From the NCBI GenBank assembly GCA_047602185.1, contig JASGHY010000001.1, positions 1,674,001-1,738,000 of the forward strand: a stretch of 64,000 nucleotides of DNA, written 5' to 3'. Positions 1 to 8,793 of the stretch are shown here, one piece after another. The stretch is from PMP191F sp047602185. Lineage in GTDB: Bacteria; Bacteroidota; Bacteroidia; Chitinophagales; Chitinophagaceae. Each line of letters begins with the position of its first letter. Position 1 is the first letter of the stretch. The notes beneath the pieces were generated by a model, which saw nothing but the letters and a program-made list of their open reading frames with translations, did not search any database and was not told the origin of the DNA. The position numbers and the translations under genes are program-made.

Positions 1-2
1 TA

Positions 3-629
3 ATTGCAGCAAGAAACATCACTAACATGGTAGGATTTGCGCCGGCATGCAAACTATATGTTGGAAAGGTATCGCAATTAGGTGAATTAAGTTTTGATAC
101 ACTTATCAAAGGCATTCGCTGGGCAATAGATACAGGTGTGGATATTATTTCTATCAGTTATGGAGGGCCTGATCGCAACAAAGACCTCGAAGATATCATT
201 CAGGAGGCTATTAATATTAAAAACATTATCGTTGTTGCTTCTATTGGCGACGACTTCACTTTCCAGAACCTGAAAAACGGTGATTATCCTGCATTATTTT
301 CCGATTGCATTGCAGTAGGTGCCACCAATAAGGATAGCAAAATGGCCAGGGTATCTTACATAAATACCAAAACAGAGATATACGCTCCGGGTGAAGACAT
401 CCCCTCCTATGCCTTAGGAAATACTCCCGAAAACATGACCGGTACATCGCAGGCTGCAGCAATTGTAGCAGGCATCTGCGCATTAATGGTTTCAAGGCAT
501 CGGGCAATCGGCAAATCATTTACTCCTGCTTCTATAAAAAAACTTATTACTGACAATTTTGATCCTATTACAGGCAGCAACAATTTAAAGCTTATCAGCC
601 CTAAAAAAATATTTAACTCTATTAAATAA
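3..629 (+). CDS. Subtilisin-like serine protease (peptidase S8), C-terminal part only
   Basis: The frame is open from base 3, so the gene starts upstream of the window and 208 residues are visible. They form the second half of an S8 catalytic domain: the substrate-binding strand (GVDIISISYGG), the strand that normally ends in the oxyanion Asn (here VVASIGDD), and the serine motif MTGTSQAAAIVAG with its GTS nucleophile. The catalytic Asp and His must lie upstream. The usual Pro after the Ser motif (GTSxAAP) is Ile, and the oxyanion position reads Gly-Asp instead of Gly-Asn. The protein ends soon after the domain, with no C-terminal sorting domain. Its stop lies 5 bp before the next gene, so the two are probably co-transcribed. 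Identity as an S8 protease is secure; its activity is uncertain because of the Asp. Confidence 0.85.
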   Translation: MAARNITNMVGFAPACKLYVGKVSQLGELSFDTLIKGIRWAIDTGVDIISISYGGPDRNKDLEDIIQEAINIKNIIVVASIGDDFTFQNLKNGDYPALFSDCIAVGATNKDSKMARVSYINTKTEIYAPGEDIPSYALGNTPENMTGTSQAAAIVAGICALMVSRHRAIGKSFTPASIKKLITDNFDPITGSNNLKLISPKKIFNSIK

Positions 630-634
630 GCAGC

Positions 635-2566
635 ATGAAATATAAACTCTTAACTATCGTATTATTCTTTTTATCATTCCAACTTACGGCACAGGAAACT
701 ATTTTTTATGATGCTCAGTTTATAAGGGAAAAATGTTACAGCCCGGTAACCGGAAAACTAGGAAACAGAATTAATCTTGTAGAGGTATTAAAAAAATATT
801 ACCCATCAGGAGCCAATATAGACCCTACATTACTAAAAGACAACCCTTTTTTTAAGCCCTACACGCCAGATCTTTTTGCAGCAGGAGGCGTTGTTAGTTT
901 TCTTGAAAAAACAGCTTCATCTGTAGGCGGGCTTAATGTCACCAATTTTGCAGATGGTCTTGCCAAATTTTTAGTAAAAAGGTTTAAAGAAGAACTGTCC
1001 ATTACTTTTTTCCAGAAGTTCAAAGAAGAAATGGAGAAGTATGAAGAACTGAAGACTCTATTTCCTAATACCCGAAAGGTTTTACTGGCAATCGACAGAG
1101 ACATCTATGTGTTCAATGTGTATCTGAATACATTACGCGAAGCTTTTATCAAAGACCTCACAAACCTGTACACCAATTTTAAAAAGGTAAAAGAGTTACC
1201 CACTTACCAGGCATACTTTAGTACCCACAAAGAGATGCTTACCATTGTAAGCAATGTGTTCTTTACAATAGATCAATACGCCAATGGTGTACACCCCGGT
1301 AAAGTGATAGAAAATTATGATCCGAACGAGCTGATCAATTTTACAGATGTAAACGTCCAGACCAATATACAAAACGCTATAAAAACAATAAAACTCTTCT
1401 CTATTTCACTGAAATCAGCGTCTGCAGATACTTATTGGGTTACGTCCGATTCAGTTCGCGCGTTTCTGAAAGATCCGGTAGCCAGAGATATTTATTTTGG
1501 CCTGATTTACCTGAAAGCGGAAGGAATCAACTTTGTAACCCAGGGAGGCAACAAAACGTTTAAAGAGCTTTTGAAAACCGCTAAAGAAACTGCAACTCAG
1601 ATAGACGATTACAAAAAAAAGGTAGAAACAATTGTAGATCATGCCCAGGAAGTAAATGAGTATATCGCGGACCTGAAGGCAAAGAAAAAACAAGAGATTG
1701 ATTACAATGATTACTATAAGCTTTTCAATTCAGCAATAGACTTACTGGAAGATGGCCTTACACTTGTAAATCTTACACCACTGAATATTGATCCCGCGCT
1801 GGTAGGCAAAATAAATCTCTGCACTATAAAATGGATAGCAATAGCCCGTACTACCGCAGAATTGTATGTTGATATCAGAACTAAAAATTACTCATCTGCT
1901 ATTTTAAATACCATTACGATTATTGATAGCATCTGGGATAATACGAATGACAGTAAAGTAAGAACCGCCATTTTAAAATATGGAAATTTTGCTGCTACCG
2001 TTGCACAGGCTGAGAATTCGGATGAAGTGGAAAAAGCCATTGAGGCTATTGCATTGCCTTCCGGCAGTTCACGTATCAAACGTGAATCAGCATTTAATGT
2101 ATCGCTTAACGCTTATGCAGGCGCTTTTGTAGGCGGCGAACATCTTCCAGCCTTAAAGACAAAGCAAAATGCCTGGTCTGTAGGCGCTACTGCTCCTGTG
2201 GGCATAGCATTTAGCTGGGGAAATATTAAACGCTCAAAAAATAAGGATAGAGGTGGCAAAAGTATTACCATATTCGTTCCGCTTATTGATGTAGGTGCCA
2301 TTGCTGCATTCCGTCTCCAGAACGATAGTAGTAAAGTAGCCTCAGATGTTGAACTAAAGAATATTATCTCTCCGGGGTTATACGTGTATTACGGTTTTGG
2401 CAAATGCCCCATTTCCATTGGTTTTGGAGCACAGGCTGGTCCACAAATAAGAACTGTAACTGCTGAGAATGTAAATATTGACAAGAACTTTTATATCCGT
2501 TGGGGACTTACTGTAGCAGTGGACATTCCGCTGCTGAATTTTCATACCAAATCGAAAAAGGAGTAA
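635..2566 (+). CDS. Exported protein of unknown function with barrel-like C-terminus
   Basis: This 643-residue protein begins with a clear signal peptide (MKYKLLTIVLFFLSFQLTAQ). Residues about 60-480 are lysine/glutamate-rich and look mainly helical. From about residue 490 the pattern changes to alternating Gly/aromatic strands (for example SLNAYAGAFVGGEH and GLYVYYGFGKCPISIGFG), as in small outer-membrane barrels of Bacteroidota. It ends in a Lys-rich tail rather than a terminal aromatic. I do not recognise a named family. It follows the S8 protease by 5 bp and precedes two peptidoglycan hydrolases, so a cell-envelope role is likely. An outer-membrane location is inferred from the C-terminal pattern only. 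Confidence 0.75.
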   Translation: MKYKLLTIVLFFLSFQLTAQETIFYDAQFIREKCYSPVTGKLGNRINLVEVLKKYYPSGANIDPTLLKDNPFFKPYTPDLFAAGGVVSFLEKTASSVGGLNVTNFADGLAKFLVKRFKEELSITFFQKFKEEMEKYEELKTLFPNTRKVLLAIDRDIYVFNVYLNTLREAFIKDLTNLYTNFKKVKELPTYQAYFSTHKEMLTIVSNVFFTIDQYANGVHPGKVIENYDPNELINFTDVNVQTNIQNAIKTIKLFSISLKSASADTYWVTSDSVRAFLKDPVARDIYFGLIYLKAEGINFVTQGGNKTFKELLKTAKETATQIDDYKKKVETIVDHAQEVNEYIADLKAKKKQEIDYNDYYKLFNSAIDLLEDGLTLVNLTPLNIDPALVGKINLCTIKWIAIARTTAELYVDIRTKNYSSAILNTITIIDSIWDNTNDSKVRTAILKYGNFAATVAQAENSDEVEKAIEAIALPSGSSRIKRESAFNVSLNAYAGAFVGGEHLPALKTKQNAWSVGATAPVGIAFSWGNIKRSKNKDRGGKSITIFVPLIDVGAIAAFRLQNDSSKVASDVELKNIISPGLYVYYGFGKCPISIGFGAQAGPQIRTVTAENVNIDKNFYIRWGLTVAVDIPLLNFHTKSKKE

Positions 2567-2603
2567 ACAACCAGTAATCTTTCTCACCATTAAACCATAA
2601 GTA

Positions 2604-3428
2604 ATGAAAATCGTAAACCACTTGCTGTACGACAATAACAACAAACAGGTTGACTTCCGGCCTACGCCCAATAAAGGAGGTACTTATACGCCTCAATACC
2701 TGGTGATGCACTACACTGCATCTACCAACGAAAAGGGCAGCATCAGTTGGTTCCTCAATAAAAATGCACAGGCCTCTGCTCACCTGTTGATTGACCGTGA
2801 TGGCAGCATTACTCAATTTGCTCCCTTCAATATCGTTACCTGGCATGCCGGCGTAAGCGAATGGAATGGATTGGTTGGGCTAAATAAGTTTGCGATTGGC
2901 ATTGAACTGGTCAATGGTGGCAAACTGGTTAAGTCCAATAATTCCTGGATCTGCCCGGTAGATCATAGTACCATTGCAGACAGCGACGTAATTGTAGCAA
3001 CACATAAAAACGAGTCCTCTCCCACCGGATGGCAAACATATACTAACCTGCAACTGGAATTGGCCATTGAGGTAGCCACACTGCTGGTAAAAACCTACGG
3101 ACTGAAAGATGTGGTTGGTCATGATGATATTGCCCCACACCGCAAAACAGACCCCGGCCCTGCATTTCCCATGAATAGCTTCCGCTCGCGAGTAATGGGA
3201 CGTAAAGACAGTAAACCAGCCACGCTGGTAACCACTACTTCGGTAAATATCCGTTCCGGCGCAGGTACACAATTCAGCCCGGTTACCGATCCATTACCGA
3301 AAAATACTGCGGTAGAGGTATTGAAGCGTGATGGCAACTGGAGCTTTGTAAATGTGGTAGATGAAGTACATGATCTCAACGACCTTGAGGGGTGGATCAT
3401 GAGCAAATTCCTTGCTGAAAGTGCATAA
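2604..3428 (+). CDS. N-acetylmuramoyl-L-alanine amidase (Amidase_2) with C-terminal SH3 domain
   Basis: The enzyme is predicted to cleave the bond between MurNAc and L-Ala in peptidoglycan. Residues 30-190 are an AmpD-type Amidase_2 domain. Zinc ligands are visible as H36 (VMHYTAS), H173 (GHDDIAPH) and D183 (KTDPGPAFP). The 10-residue H-to-D spacing matches AmpD; K181 and E101 fit its catalytic Lys and Glu. Residues about 207-272 are a bacterial SH3 domain (TTSVNIRSGAGTQF), probably a cell-wall-binding module. There is no signal peptide, unusual for a host remodelling amidase and typical of phage-like lysins or recycling enzymes. It sits 37 bp after the barrel-like protein and 49 bp before a second hydrolase, consistent with one operon. 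Confidence 0.9.
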   Translation: MKIVNHLLYDNNNKQVDFRPTPNKGGTYTPQYLVMHYTASTNEKGSISWFLNKNAQASAHLLIDRDGSITQFAPFNIVTWHAGVSEWNGLVGLNKFAIGIELVNGGKLVKSNNSWICPVDHSTIADSDVIVATHKNESSPTGWQTYTNLQLELAIEVATLLVKTYGLKDVVGHDDIAPHRKTDPGPAFPMNSFRSRVMGRKDSKPATLVTTTSVNIRSGAGTQFSPVTDPLPKNTAVEVLKRDGNWSFVNVVDEVHDLNDLEGWIMSKFLAESA

Positions 3429-3477
3429 TAATGCCCAGTAAGAGTAAGTCACTCATTGTTCATTACAAATTCATGTT

Positions 3478-4419
3478 ATGTCACGCGAAAATATCATTGC
3501 AGTTGCCGCAGCACAGGACGGCATTAAAGAATCTCCTGCCGGCTCCAACAAAACAAAGTTTGGAGAATGGTATGGTTTGAATGGTGTAAAATGGTGTGCC
3601 ATTTTTGTAAGCTATGTGTATGATCACGCAGGCCATCATATGGAAACAATCGATACAGCCAATGGTTACCAATCCTGCCAGTCTGGCTATAATTACTGGA
3701 AAAGAAATAACCGTCTTACAAAAGACCCACAACCCGGCGACGTAGTACTATACGACTGGGGCGGAGATGGTGTTTGCGACCATACCGGCATCTTTGTAAA
3801 ATGGCTTGATGCAGCACAAACCACCTTCCAGGCATGGGAAGGCAATACAGAAAAAGGCAATGACAGCGATGGTGGTAAAGTGATGCTGCGCGAAAGAAAA
3901 AAATCACTTGTACGTGCATTCGCAACTCCCAAAGCAATAAGTGACACACCACCCGCCGCCAATTCTGAACTGCTGGAAAGTGGCGATAAAGGCAGTGATG
4001 TAGCCGCATTACAAAAGATGCTGTTCGACCTGGGCTTTAAGATCACTGTAGACGGCATCTTTGGCAATGAAACCACCGGTATAATAAAAGACTTTCAGAA
4101 AAAAAATAACCTGTCGCAAACAGGCACTGTAACACCCGAACTGTTTGGCATGATACAGGAAGAGGTGAACATGCCCAACGTATCGAATAAGAAGATCACC
4201 ACAGGGTCATATATCCGTAAGGGCGACAGCGGTACTGCTGTACTGCTTATACAACAGGCACTCAATAGTAAGAACACACAGCCAAAGCTGGAAGAAAATG
4301 GCGTATTCGACAGCACTACGCTTACTGCAGTAAAAGCCTTTCAACAGCAAAATGCTCTTGATGTGGATGGCATTGTAGGCCCGGCAACATTTGCCGCGCT
4401 TGGCATTACTAACGTCTGA
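3478..4419 (+). CDS. CHAP-type peptidoglycan hydrolase with two PG-binding domains
   Basis: Residues 1-150 resemble a CHAP/NlpC-P60 cysteine peptidase or amidase. The nucleophile is C40 in KWCAIFVSYVYDH, the His is H102 in CDHTGIFVKW, and WEGNT at 120-124 could supply the third polar residue. Two PG_binding_1 repeats follow, about 162-230 (VDGIFGNETTGIIKDFQ) and about 245-310 (VDGIVGPATFAAL). The layout is that of TIGR02594-like lysins. As with the preceding amidase there is no signal peptide. With both an amidase and a CHAP enzyme in a row, the locus could cut peptidoglycan at two bonds. The class is confident; the biological target is unknown. Confidence 0.88.
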   Translation: MSRENIIAVAAAQDGIKESPAGSNKTKFGEWYGLNGVKWCAIFVSYVYDHAGHHMETIDTANGYQSCQSGYNYWKRNNRLTKDPQPGDVVLYDWGGDGVCDHTGIFVKWLDAAQTTFQAWEGNTEKGNDSDGGKVMLRERKKSLVRAFATPKAISDTPPAANSELLESGDKGSDVAALQKMLFDLGFKITVDGIFGNETTGIIKDFQKKNNLSQTGTVTPELFGMIQEEVNMPNVSNKKITTGSYIRKGDSGTAVLLIQQALNSKNTQPKLEENGVFDSTTLTAVKAFQQQNALDVDGIVGPATFAALGITNV

Positions 4420-4486
4420 TAAGCAAACCCCGAAAGCCCGTACACATAAAGTAAACCCGTATTCAGCCTGTATAATGTCCCTGATA

Positions 4487-4513
4487 TTGGTTTTTCAATG
4501 ATTGAATGGTTAT
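4487..4513 (+). promoter_or_regulatory. Possible Bacteroidota-type promoter
   Basis: A TTG in GATATTGG followed about 20 bases later by TTATTTTGCG resembles the Bacteroidota -33 TTG and -7 TAnnTTTG pattern, although the -7 match is one base short. It lies just before the ATG at 4524 and argues against using the in-frame ATG at 4506. This is pattern matching by eye only. Confidence 0.3.
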
Positions 4514-4523
4514 TTTGCGCCCC

Positions 4524-5588
4524 ATGAAGAAGCTGCTGATGGTTTGCCTGCTGGCATTCCCTGTTTTTATTGATGCTCAATCTGTATCTCCTGCACGGTC
4601 ACAAACAGATTCACTATATCATTTACCCGATGAGATACCAGTACCATTAGGCAACCACCTGGATGCCTTTTACTACGAATTCTCAGGTTTGGCCAAATGG
4701 CGTGATTCCATCGTATTGCTGATCCCCCAGGGTATTGGTTCATCCGATGTGGGCAACCAGTTGTTTGGCATTTATGCCTCAGACATTTCTCAGACGCTGG
4801 CTTCCTATAAGAAGCTGGAAAAACAGAACGAGATCAGCAGGGTACTCACTTTCCGCTTTACCAATAAATTTTCAGACCTGCTGCCTCTTAATGGCGGTGC
4901 AGAAGCAGCAACGGTAGTTGGCGACACTATCTTTTTTGCGGTAGAGGCCGATGAGGTATGTTATCTCGTAAAAGGCAGTATTGATGCCAGTAACCCGGTA
5001 GCACCAACAATCACTCTTCAGAAATTCATCCCCATTAAAAAGCCCGGCGGAGCTATTAACAATGCAGGCTTTGAAAGCCTGGCCTGGCTTCCTGAAAGCA
5101 ATAGTTTACTGGCTTTTTTTGAAAAGAATGATAAGAACGGCGATCCATCTGTTTACCGTATCAATACCTCACTCGATATTGTTGAGCAGCTAAAATTCGA
5201 TAATACATTGCTATTCCGTCTTACAGATGTGAATGCAGACGGAGCAACACCTTACTCACTGCTGGGCATCAATCACCATTACAATGATTATAATAGTAAA
5301 AAGAAAGATGAATTCTTCTACTACATCGGTAATCCCACTGATACAGTTGCACTAAACGCAGCCAAAGTACAAATGCGTGGACAGGACCCCAGGAATTTAT
5401 CTTTTACCCGCGTGGTTTCCATTATTGCCAAACCGGGACAACCGGTACAATGGAAAGAAAAAAAGCTCATTTCATTTTCCAATGATAACTGGGAAGGTAT
5501 TCTGCCATTTGCAGGCGGCGCTTTAATGATCATTGACGGCAAGCCACTGGGCTATCCTTGCAGGCTGTCGTGGTTTTCAATGAATTAA
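4524..5588 (+). CDS. Exported beta-propeller-like protein of unknown function
   Basis: I chose the start at 4524 because it gives a signal peptide (MKKLLMVCLLAFPVFIDAQ); an in-frame ATG at 4506 adds six residues and would spoil it. The mature part has repeated strand blocks ending in motifs such as GFESLAWLPESNSLLAFFEK and NWEGILPFAGGALMI. The ES-LAW and NWEG motifs resemble the esterase-like/phytase-like and SdiA-regulated propeller families. No catalytic residues can be assigned. It follows the hydrolase operon by about 100 bp with its own possible promoter, so it may be a separate unit. Confidence 0.7.
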   Translation: MKKLLMVCLLAFPVFIDAQSVSPARSQTDSLYHLPDEIPVPLGNHLDAFYYEFSGLAKWRDSIVLLIPQGIGSSDVGNQLFGIYASDISQTLASYKKLEKQNEISRVLTFRFTNKFSDLLPLNGGAEAATVVGDTIFFAVEADEVCYLVKGSIDASNPVAPTITLQKFIPIKKPGGAINNAGFESLAWLPESNSLLAFFEKNDKNGDPSVYRINTSLDIVEQLKFDNTLLFRLTDVNADGATPYSLLGINHHYNDYNSKKKDEFFYYIGNPTDTVALNAAKVQMRGQDPRNLSFTRVVSIIAKPGQPVQWKEKKLISFSNDNWEGILPFAGGALMIIDGKPLGYPCRLSWFSMN

Positions 5589-5649
5589 TCCCTACAGGCA
5601 ACAATCAATCAATGACGTAAAGAGTTACTGCTTATCTTTAAAATAAAAA

Positions 5650-6309
5650 ATGGCAATTGGTATTGCGCAGAAACTGAAGATCAAAGAAGGCAGCACCTTA
5701 CTGACCATTAATGCCCCTAAAGACTTCAAAAAAGGGTTAGGTGAATTGCCTGCGGGTGTTAAGCTGGTTAGCAGCGGAAGCTCCTACGCCCAGATCCACT
5801 GGTTTGTATTAAACAAAGCACAGGCAGATAAAGAACTCCCCGGCATTCTTAAATTATTAAAAGACGATGTGCTTTGCTGGATCTACTATCCCAAAAGCAG
5901 CTCTGGTATACAAACAGATCTTACCCGCGATAAAGGTTGGGACAACCTGCTGAAACAAAAAGATCTTCACTGGATCACTCTTGTCTCCTTCAATGATACC
6001 TGGTCAGCATTTGCCATGCGCCTGCAAACTACTGCAGATAAAAAGAAGGCCGCTGAGCCTAAAAAAGAACGCGCCATCTTTGACTACATTGATGCAAAAA
6101 CAAAAACGATCCACCTCCCGGAAGACCTTACCAAACTGTTGTCAAAAAACAAAAAGGCAGCAGGCTTTTTTGAAACCCTGTCTTTCAGCAACAGGAAAGA
6201 ATATGTAGAATGGATTGTAACGGCTAAACGTCCTGAAACAAGGGCTGAACGTTTACAAGGAACAATAGAGAGACTGGAAAAACAATGGAAAAATCCGAGA
6301 AATCAATAA
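5650..6309 (+). CDS. DUF3052-like / YdeI-OmpD-associated (OmdA) domain protein
   Basis: The protein has 219 residues and no signal peptide, so it is probably cytoplasmic. The first ~130 residues resemble DUF3052 (IAQKLKIKEGS at the start, then LCWIYYPKSSSG and a terminal TWSAFAMRL strand). Residues ~140-219 match the YdeI/OmdA C-terminal domain, with the helical signature FSNRKEYVEWIVTAKRPETR followed by RLQGTIERLEK. This two-part arrangement is common in Bacteroidota soluble proteins; OmdA-type domains have been linked to bacteriocin protection, but no mechanism can be inferred here. It converges on the next gene with a 28-bp gap. Confidence 0.75.
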   Translation: MAIGIAQKLKIKEGSTLLTINAPKDFKKGLGELPAGVKLVSSGSSYAQIHWFVLNKAQADKELPGILKLLKDDVLCWIYYPKSSSGIQTDLTRDKGWDNLLKQKDLHWITLVSFNDTWSAFAMRLQTTADKKKAAEPKKERAIFDYIDAKTKTIHLPEDLTKLLSKNKKAAGFFETLSFSNRKEYVEWIVTAKRPETRAERLQGTIERLEKQWKNPRNQ

Positions 6310-6337
6310 CAGCGTTTAGTAGCATTTAAAGCATACA

Positions 6338-6628
6338 CTATATCAGTTTAATGTGCGTAAGTAACAATGGCATTGCAGCCCAGAATTCAAGATTCTTGAT
6401 CTGCTTGATCTCCCCACTGAAAACAACATTGATACCGGGCTTTCTTAATATATCAGGCAGGTTGATGGGCAAAGCAGTTAGCTTGCCATAAAGAATACCG
6501 GGCAAACCGGCATCAAGCTCAATAATAGTTCCGGCTTCATGCAACAACATGACAGTGGTAGGCCTTGATGCTACCGGGTTCCGGCGGTGTAATGTGCCCG
6601 ATTCGGTTGAAAATAAAACGGTTTCCAT
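6338..6628 (-). CDS. Small conserved-looking protein of unknown function
   Basis: The longest frame starts at 6655, but the ATG at 6628 (METVLFSTESG) is a more natural start. The 96-residue product has no signal peptide. The segment INLPDILRKPGINVVFSGEI has the look of a short beta-rich domain seen in small Bacteroidota proteins (a Pro-Asn-Leu-Pro edge and a VVFSGEI strand). No function is proposed. It is convergent with the DUF3052-like gene. Coding status rests on this motif and on the lack of any competing gene. Confidence 0.55.
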   Translation of the reverse strand: METVLFSTESGTLHRRNPVASRPTTVMLLHEAGTIIELDAGLPGILYGKLTALPINLPDILRKPGINVVFSGEIKQIKNLEFWAAMPLLLTHIKLI

Positions 6629-7045
6629 AGCGCAGTTATTAGTTGTAAAAAACAATAGCTGCTACAATCAGAGTCTATAAAAGATACAGCTTTTCCCTAA
6701 CATTACAAAAACATAGAGCCTGTAAGAAGAAAAACGTAAAACCAGGAGAATTGTTGAATTACCAGGTGGTTCTACGGCCATCAACCAGAACAATCAAACC
6801 ATGTAGTAATCAAGTGATTCCGCTATCAACTTCAAATTGCTAACTTATTTTTGGCCTCTACGCCCGCCCCATTTGACTTTTCTGCCCGGTTTGACCGCAG
6901 ATCCAGCACCCAGTGACCTGTATCCGGCAAGTAGTATACAGTAACCATACCTGCAATTTTCTCCCTTTCTTTTATGCAAAACTATAGCCCTTTACATCTA
7001 CTTTACTGTTCAAACCTTACACAGTTTCAATAACCAACAACGCAT
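6629..7045. other. Intergenic region without a recognised feature (417 bp)
   Basis: I see no gene, hairpin terminator or copy of the mosaic repeats here. It presumably contains the promoters of the two divergent flanking genes (6338-6628 on minus and 7046-7870 on plus). Confidence 0.5.
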
Positions 7046-7870
7046 ATGAAAAAAGCCCTATTCCTTTCCTTTATTTTACCAGCGTGCATTGTAGCAGTTG
7101 CCCAGGAAGATGCACAACAGAAGATCAAAGATTCCATTCTGAACGAAGGGAAAATGCTTTACAAATCAGAAATGGCTTCCTGGTATGGCACCGATATCTT
7201 CCTGGAGAAGATCAAAGGCAAAGAAATATCTTCCGGCGGCTATTTCTCATACAGCGATCAACAGGGCAACAAATGTATTTTCTTTTCCAAAAGCGACACC
7301 CCGGTAGTGCTGGCCACTATTTTATTTGATGATAGTTATGACGTAAAAAAAGCCCGGTACGATGATCAATCACGTTCCTTTACCTCGTACGAAGCGGCCA
7401 TATATGCCATCCGCAAACAAGCCTTTGATGCCATCAACAGCGATACCCTGTTTAAAGTGTATAATAACACCAGCCTGAACCTCATTCCTATCATTAATGG
7501 AAATGACAAAAAAGTGTATGTGCTTACAGGCCCCAAAGTAAATGGCGTGGTGGTATTTGGAAACGACTACCTGCTCACCTTTGATGCGAACAATCAACTG
7601 ACCGGTAAAAAACGCTTACACAAAAACATTATTCCGGTCAATTATAGCAAGGAAAAGGAACAGGTATTTGGTACAATGCACAGTCATTTACCTGAAACAG
7701 GTGATTATATTACAGCAACGGATATCTGTACGCTGATGTTATACGGAAAGTTTGCAGGCTGGCAACAACACATTGTAATTTCCGCTAATTACGTATCCAT
7801 CTGGAATTGTAGCTCCAACCAGCTTGCTACCGTACCACGCGAGGTTTGGGATAAGCAGAAGCAAGACTAG
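7046..7870 (+). CDS. Exported protein of unknown function
   Basis: The 274-residue product has a signal peptide ending near VAVAQ, so it is periplasmic or secreted. The mature part contains several strands and a conserved-looking stretch (FGTMHSHLPETGDYITATDI) followed by a segment with CTLMLYGKF. The MHSH and TATD residues could suggest a metal or JAB-like site, but this is not enough to assign a family. It stands alone between two divergent or spaced genes and is followed by a mosaic repeat region. Confidence 0.7.
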   Translation: MKKALFLSFILPACIVAVAQEDAQQKIKDSILNEGKMLYKSEMASWYGTDIFLEKIKGKEISSGGYFSYSDQQGNKCIFFSKSDTPVVLATILFDDSYDVKKARYDDQSRSFTSYEAAIYAIRKQAFDAINSDTLFKVYNNTSLNLIPIINGNDKKVYVLTGPKVNGVVVFGNDYLLTFDANNQLTGKKRLHKNIIPVNYSKEKEQVFGTMHSHLPETGDYITATDICTLMLYGKFAGWQQHIVISANYVSIWNCSSNQLATVPREVWDKQKQD

Positions 7871-7889
7871 GCCTAACGCGGAACGCATA

Positions 7890-8092
7890 AAGCCTAACGC
7901 CTGAGTTCGAAAATAAATACGGGTAAAAAGTTCGAATTTTGAATTTCGAAATCCGAAGGAAAATACACAAATGCCGAAAGCTTGAAAGGACAGCGCCCCA
8001 CTCACGATTGACGATTCACGTCTCACGATTTCACAACCCGAAACTTTAAACTCAAAACCCGAAACTGCTTCGCCTTTCAAAGTCTTTCACTA
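7890..8092. repeat. Mosaic intergenic repeat region
   Basis: This stretch contains runs of near-repeated units: GTTCGAATTTTGAATTTCGA at ~7930-7950, then CACTCACGATTGACGATTCA at ~7999-8018 and an ACCCGAAAC/CCCGAAAC run at ~8036-8064. The same modules recur in at least ten other gaps of this window, in both orientations. No reading frame crosses it. Confidence 0.7.
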
Positions 8093-8147
8093 TATTAGCT
8101 ACACAGTGCTTGATAAGCCTCCCCCCGCCAAACATCAAATATTGCTT

Positions 8148-8777
8148 ATGTTATCCAAACTGCTGTCATCACTGTTAGTAACGGTACTTCTTTTATCATC
8201 GCCAGCCACTGCACAATACAGGAAAAAGAACTTTAATTCATTTGGATTGTCATTTGGAATTCCCTGGGTAAGCACTTACTGCTTTCATAATTACGAATTA
8301 CAGAAGGCTGATTATAAGATTGGCTTTTTTGGCTTTAGTACCGGCATTTTTTATAAAACACCCGACTATAAGATCTCGCTTAGCGGAGGTTTTACCTCCG
8401 ATCTTCCCGCACCCATTGGCCCTGTTGATTATGGGCATAAGGGCACCCGTGCTGCCGTTAGCTCCTTTTACCTGGAAGCCTTGCATCACCAACGGATCGT
8501 TAACCGGCTATATGCAGTGGGTGGCATCAATAGCGCCTGGTACCGGTATAAACTTATCAGTTATGAGGACAGTATAAAGGGTTATACCCGTACTGATCCT
8601 GCCTATGGCATTACGGTAGGTGCGGAATATGTAGTTGCCAGGTTCTTCTCTGCCGGCATTTTTTACCGCCCTGCTTTAATTACAAAAGATCCGCAGCAAT
8701 ATCGCCACCTCATTACGATGGATCTGCGTTTTGATATTAACCTTATCAGGTGGAGGAAGAATGTGAAGAAGAAGTAA
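8148..8777 (+). CDS. Outer-membrane beta-barrel-like protein
   Basis: The longest frame begins at a GTG at 8106, but the ATG at 8148 gives a proper signal peptide (MLSKLLSSLLVTVLLLSSPA followed by TAQ). The 209-residue product has alternating aromatic/glycine strands throughout (FGLSFGIPW, FGFSTGIFYK, RFFSAGIFYRP) and ends in a final strand before a Lys-rich tail. This is typical of small PorT-like or OMP_b-brl barrels of Bacteroidota. No partner gene is evident. It converges on the ABC permease with 16 bp between the stops. Confidence 0.75.
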   Translation: MLSKLLSSLLVTVLLLSSPATAQYRKKNFNSFGLSFGIPWVSTYCFHNYELQKADYKIGFFGFSTGIFYKTPDYKISLSGGFTSDLPAPIGPVDYGHKGTRAAVSSFYLEALHHQRIVNRLYAVGGINSAWYRYKLISYEDSIKGYTRTDPAYGITVGAEYVVARFFSAGIFYRPALITKDPQQYRHLITMDLRFDINLIRWRKNVKKK

Positions 8778-8793
8778 ATACAGATTGAATGAG

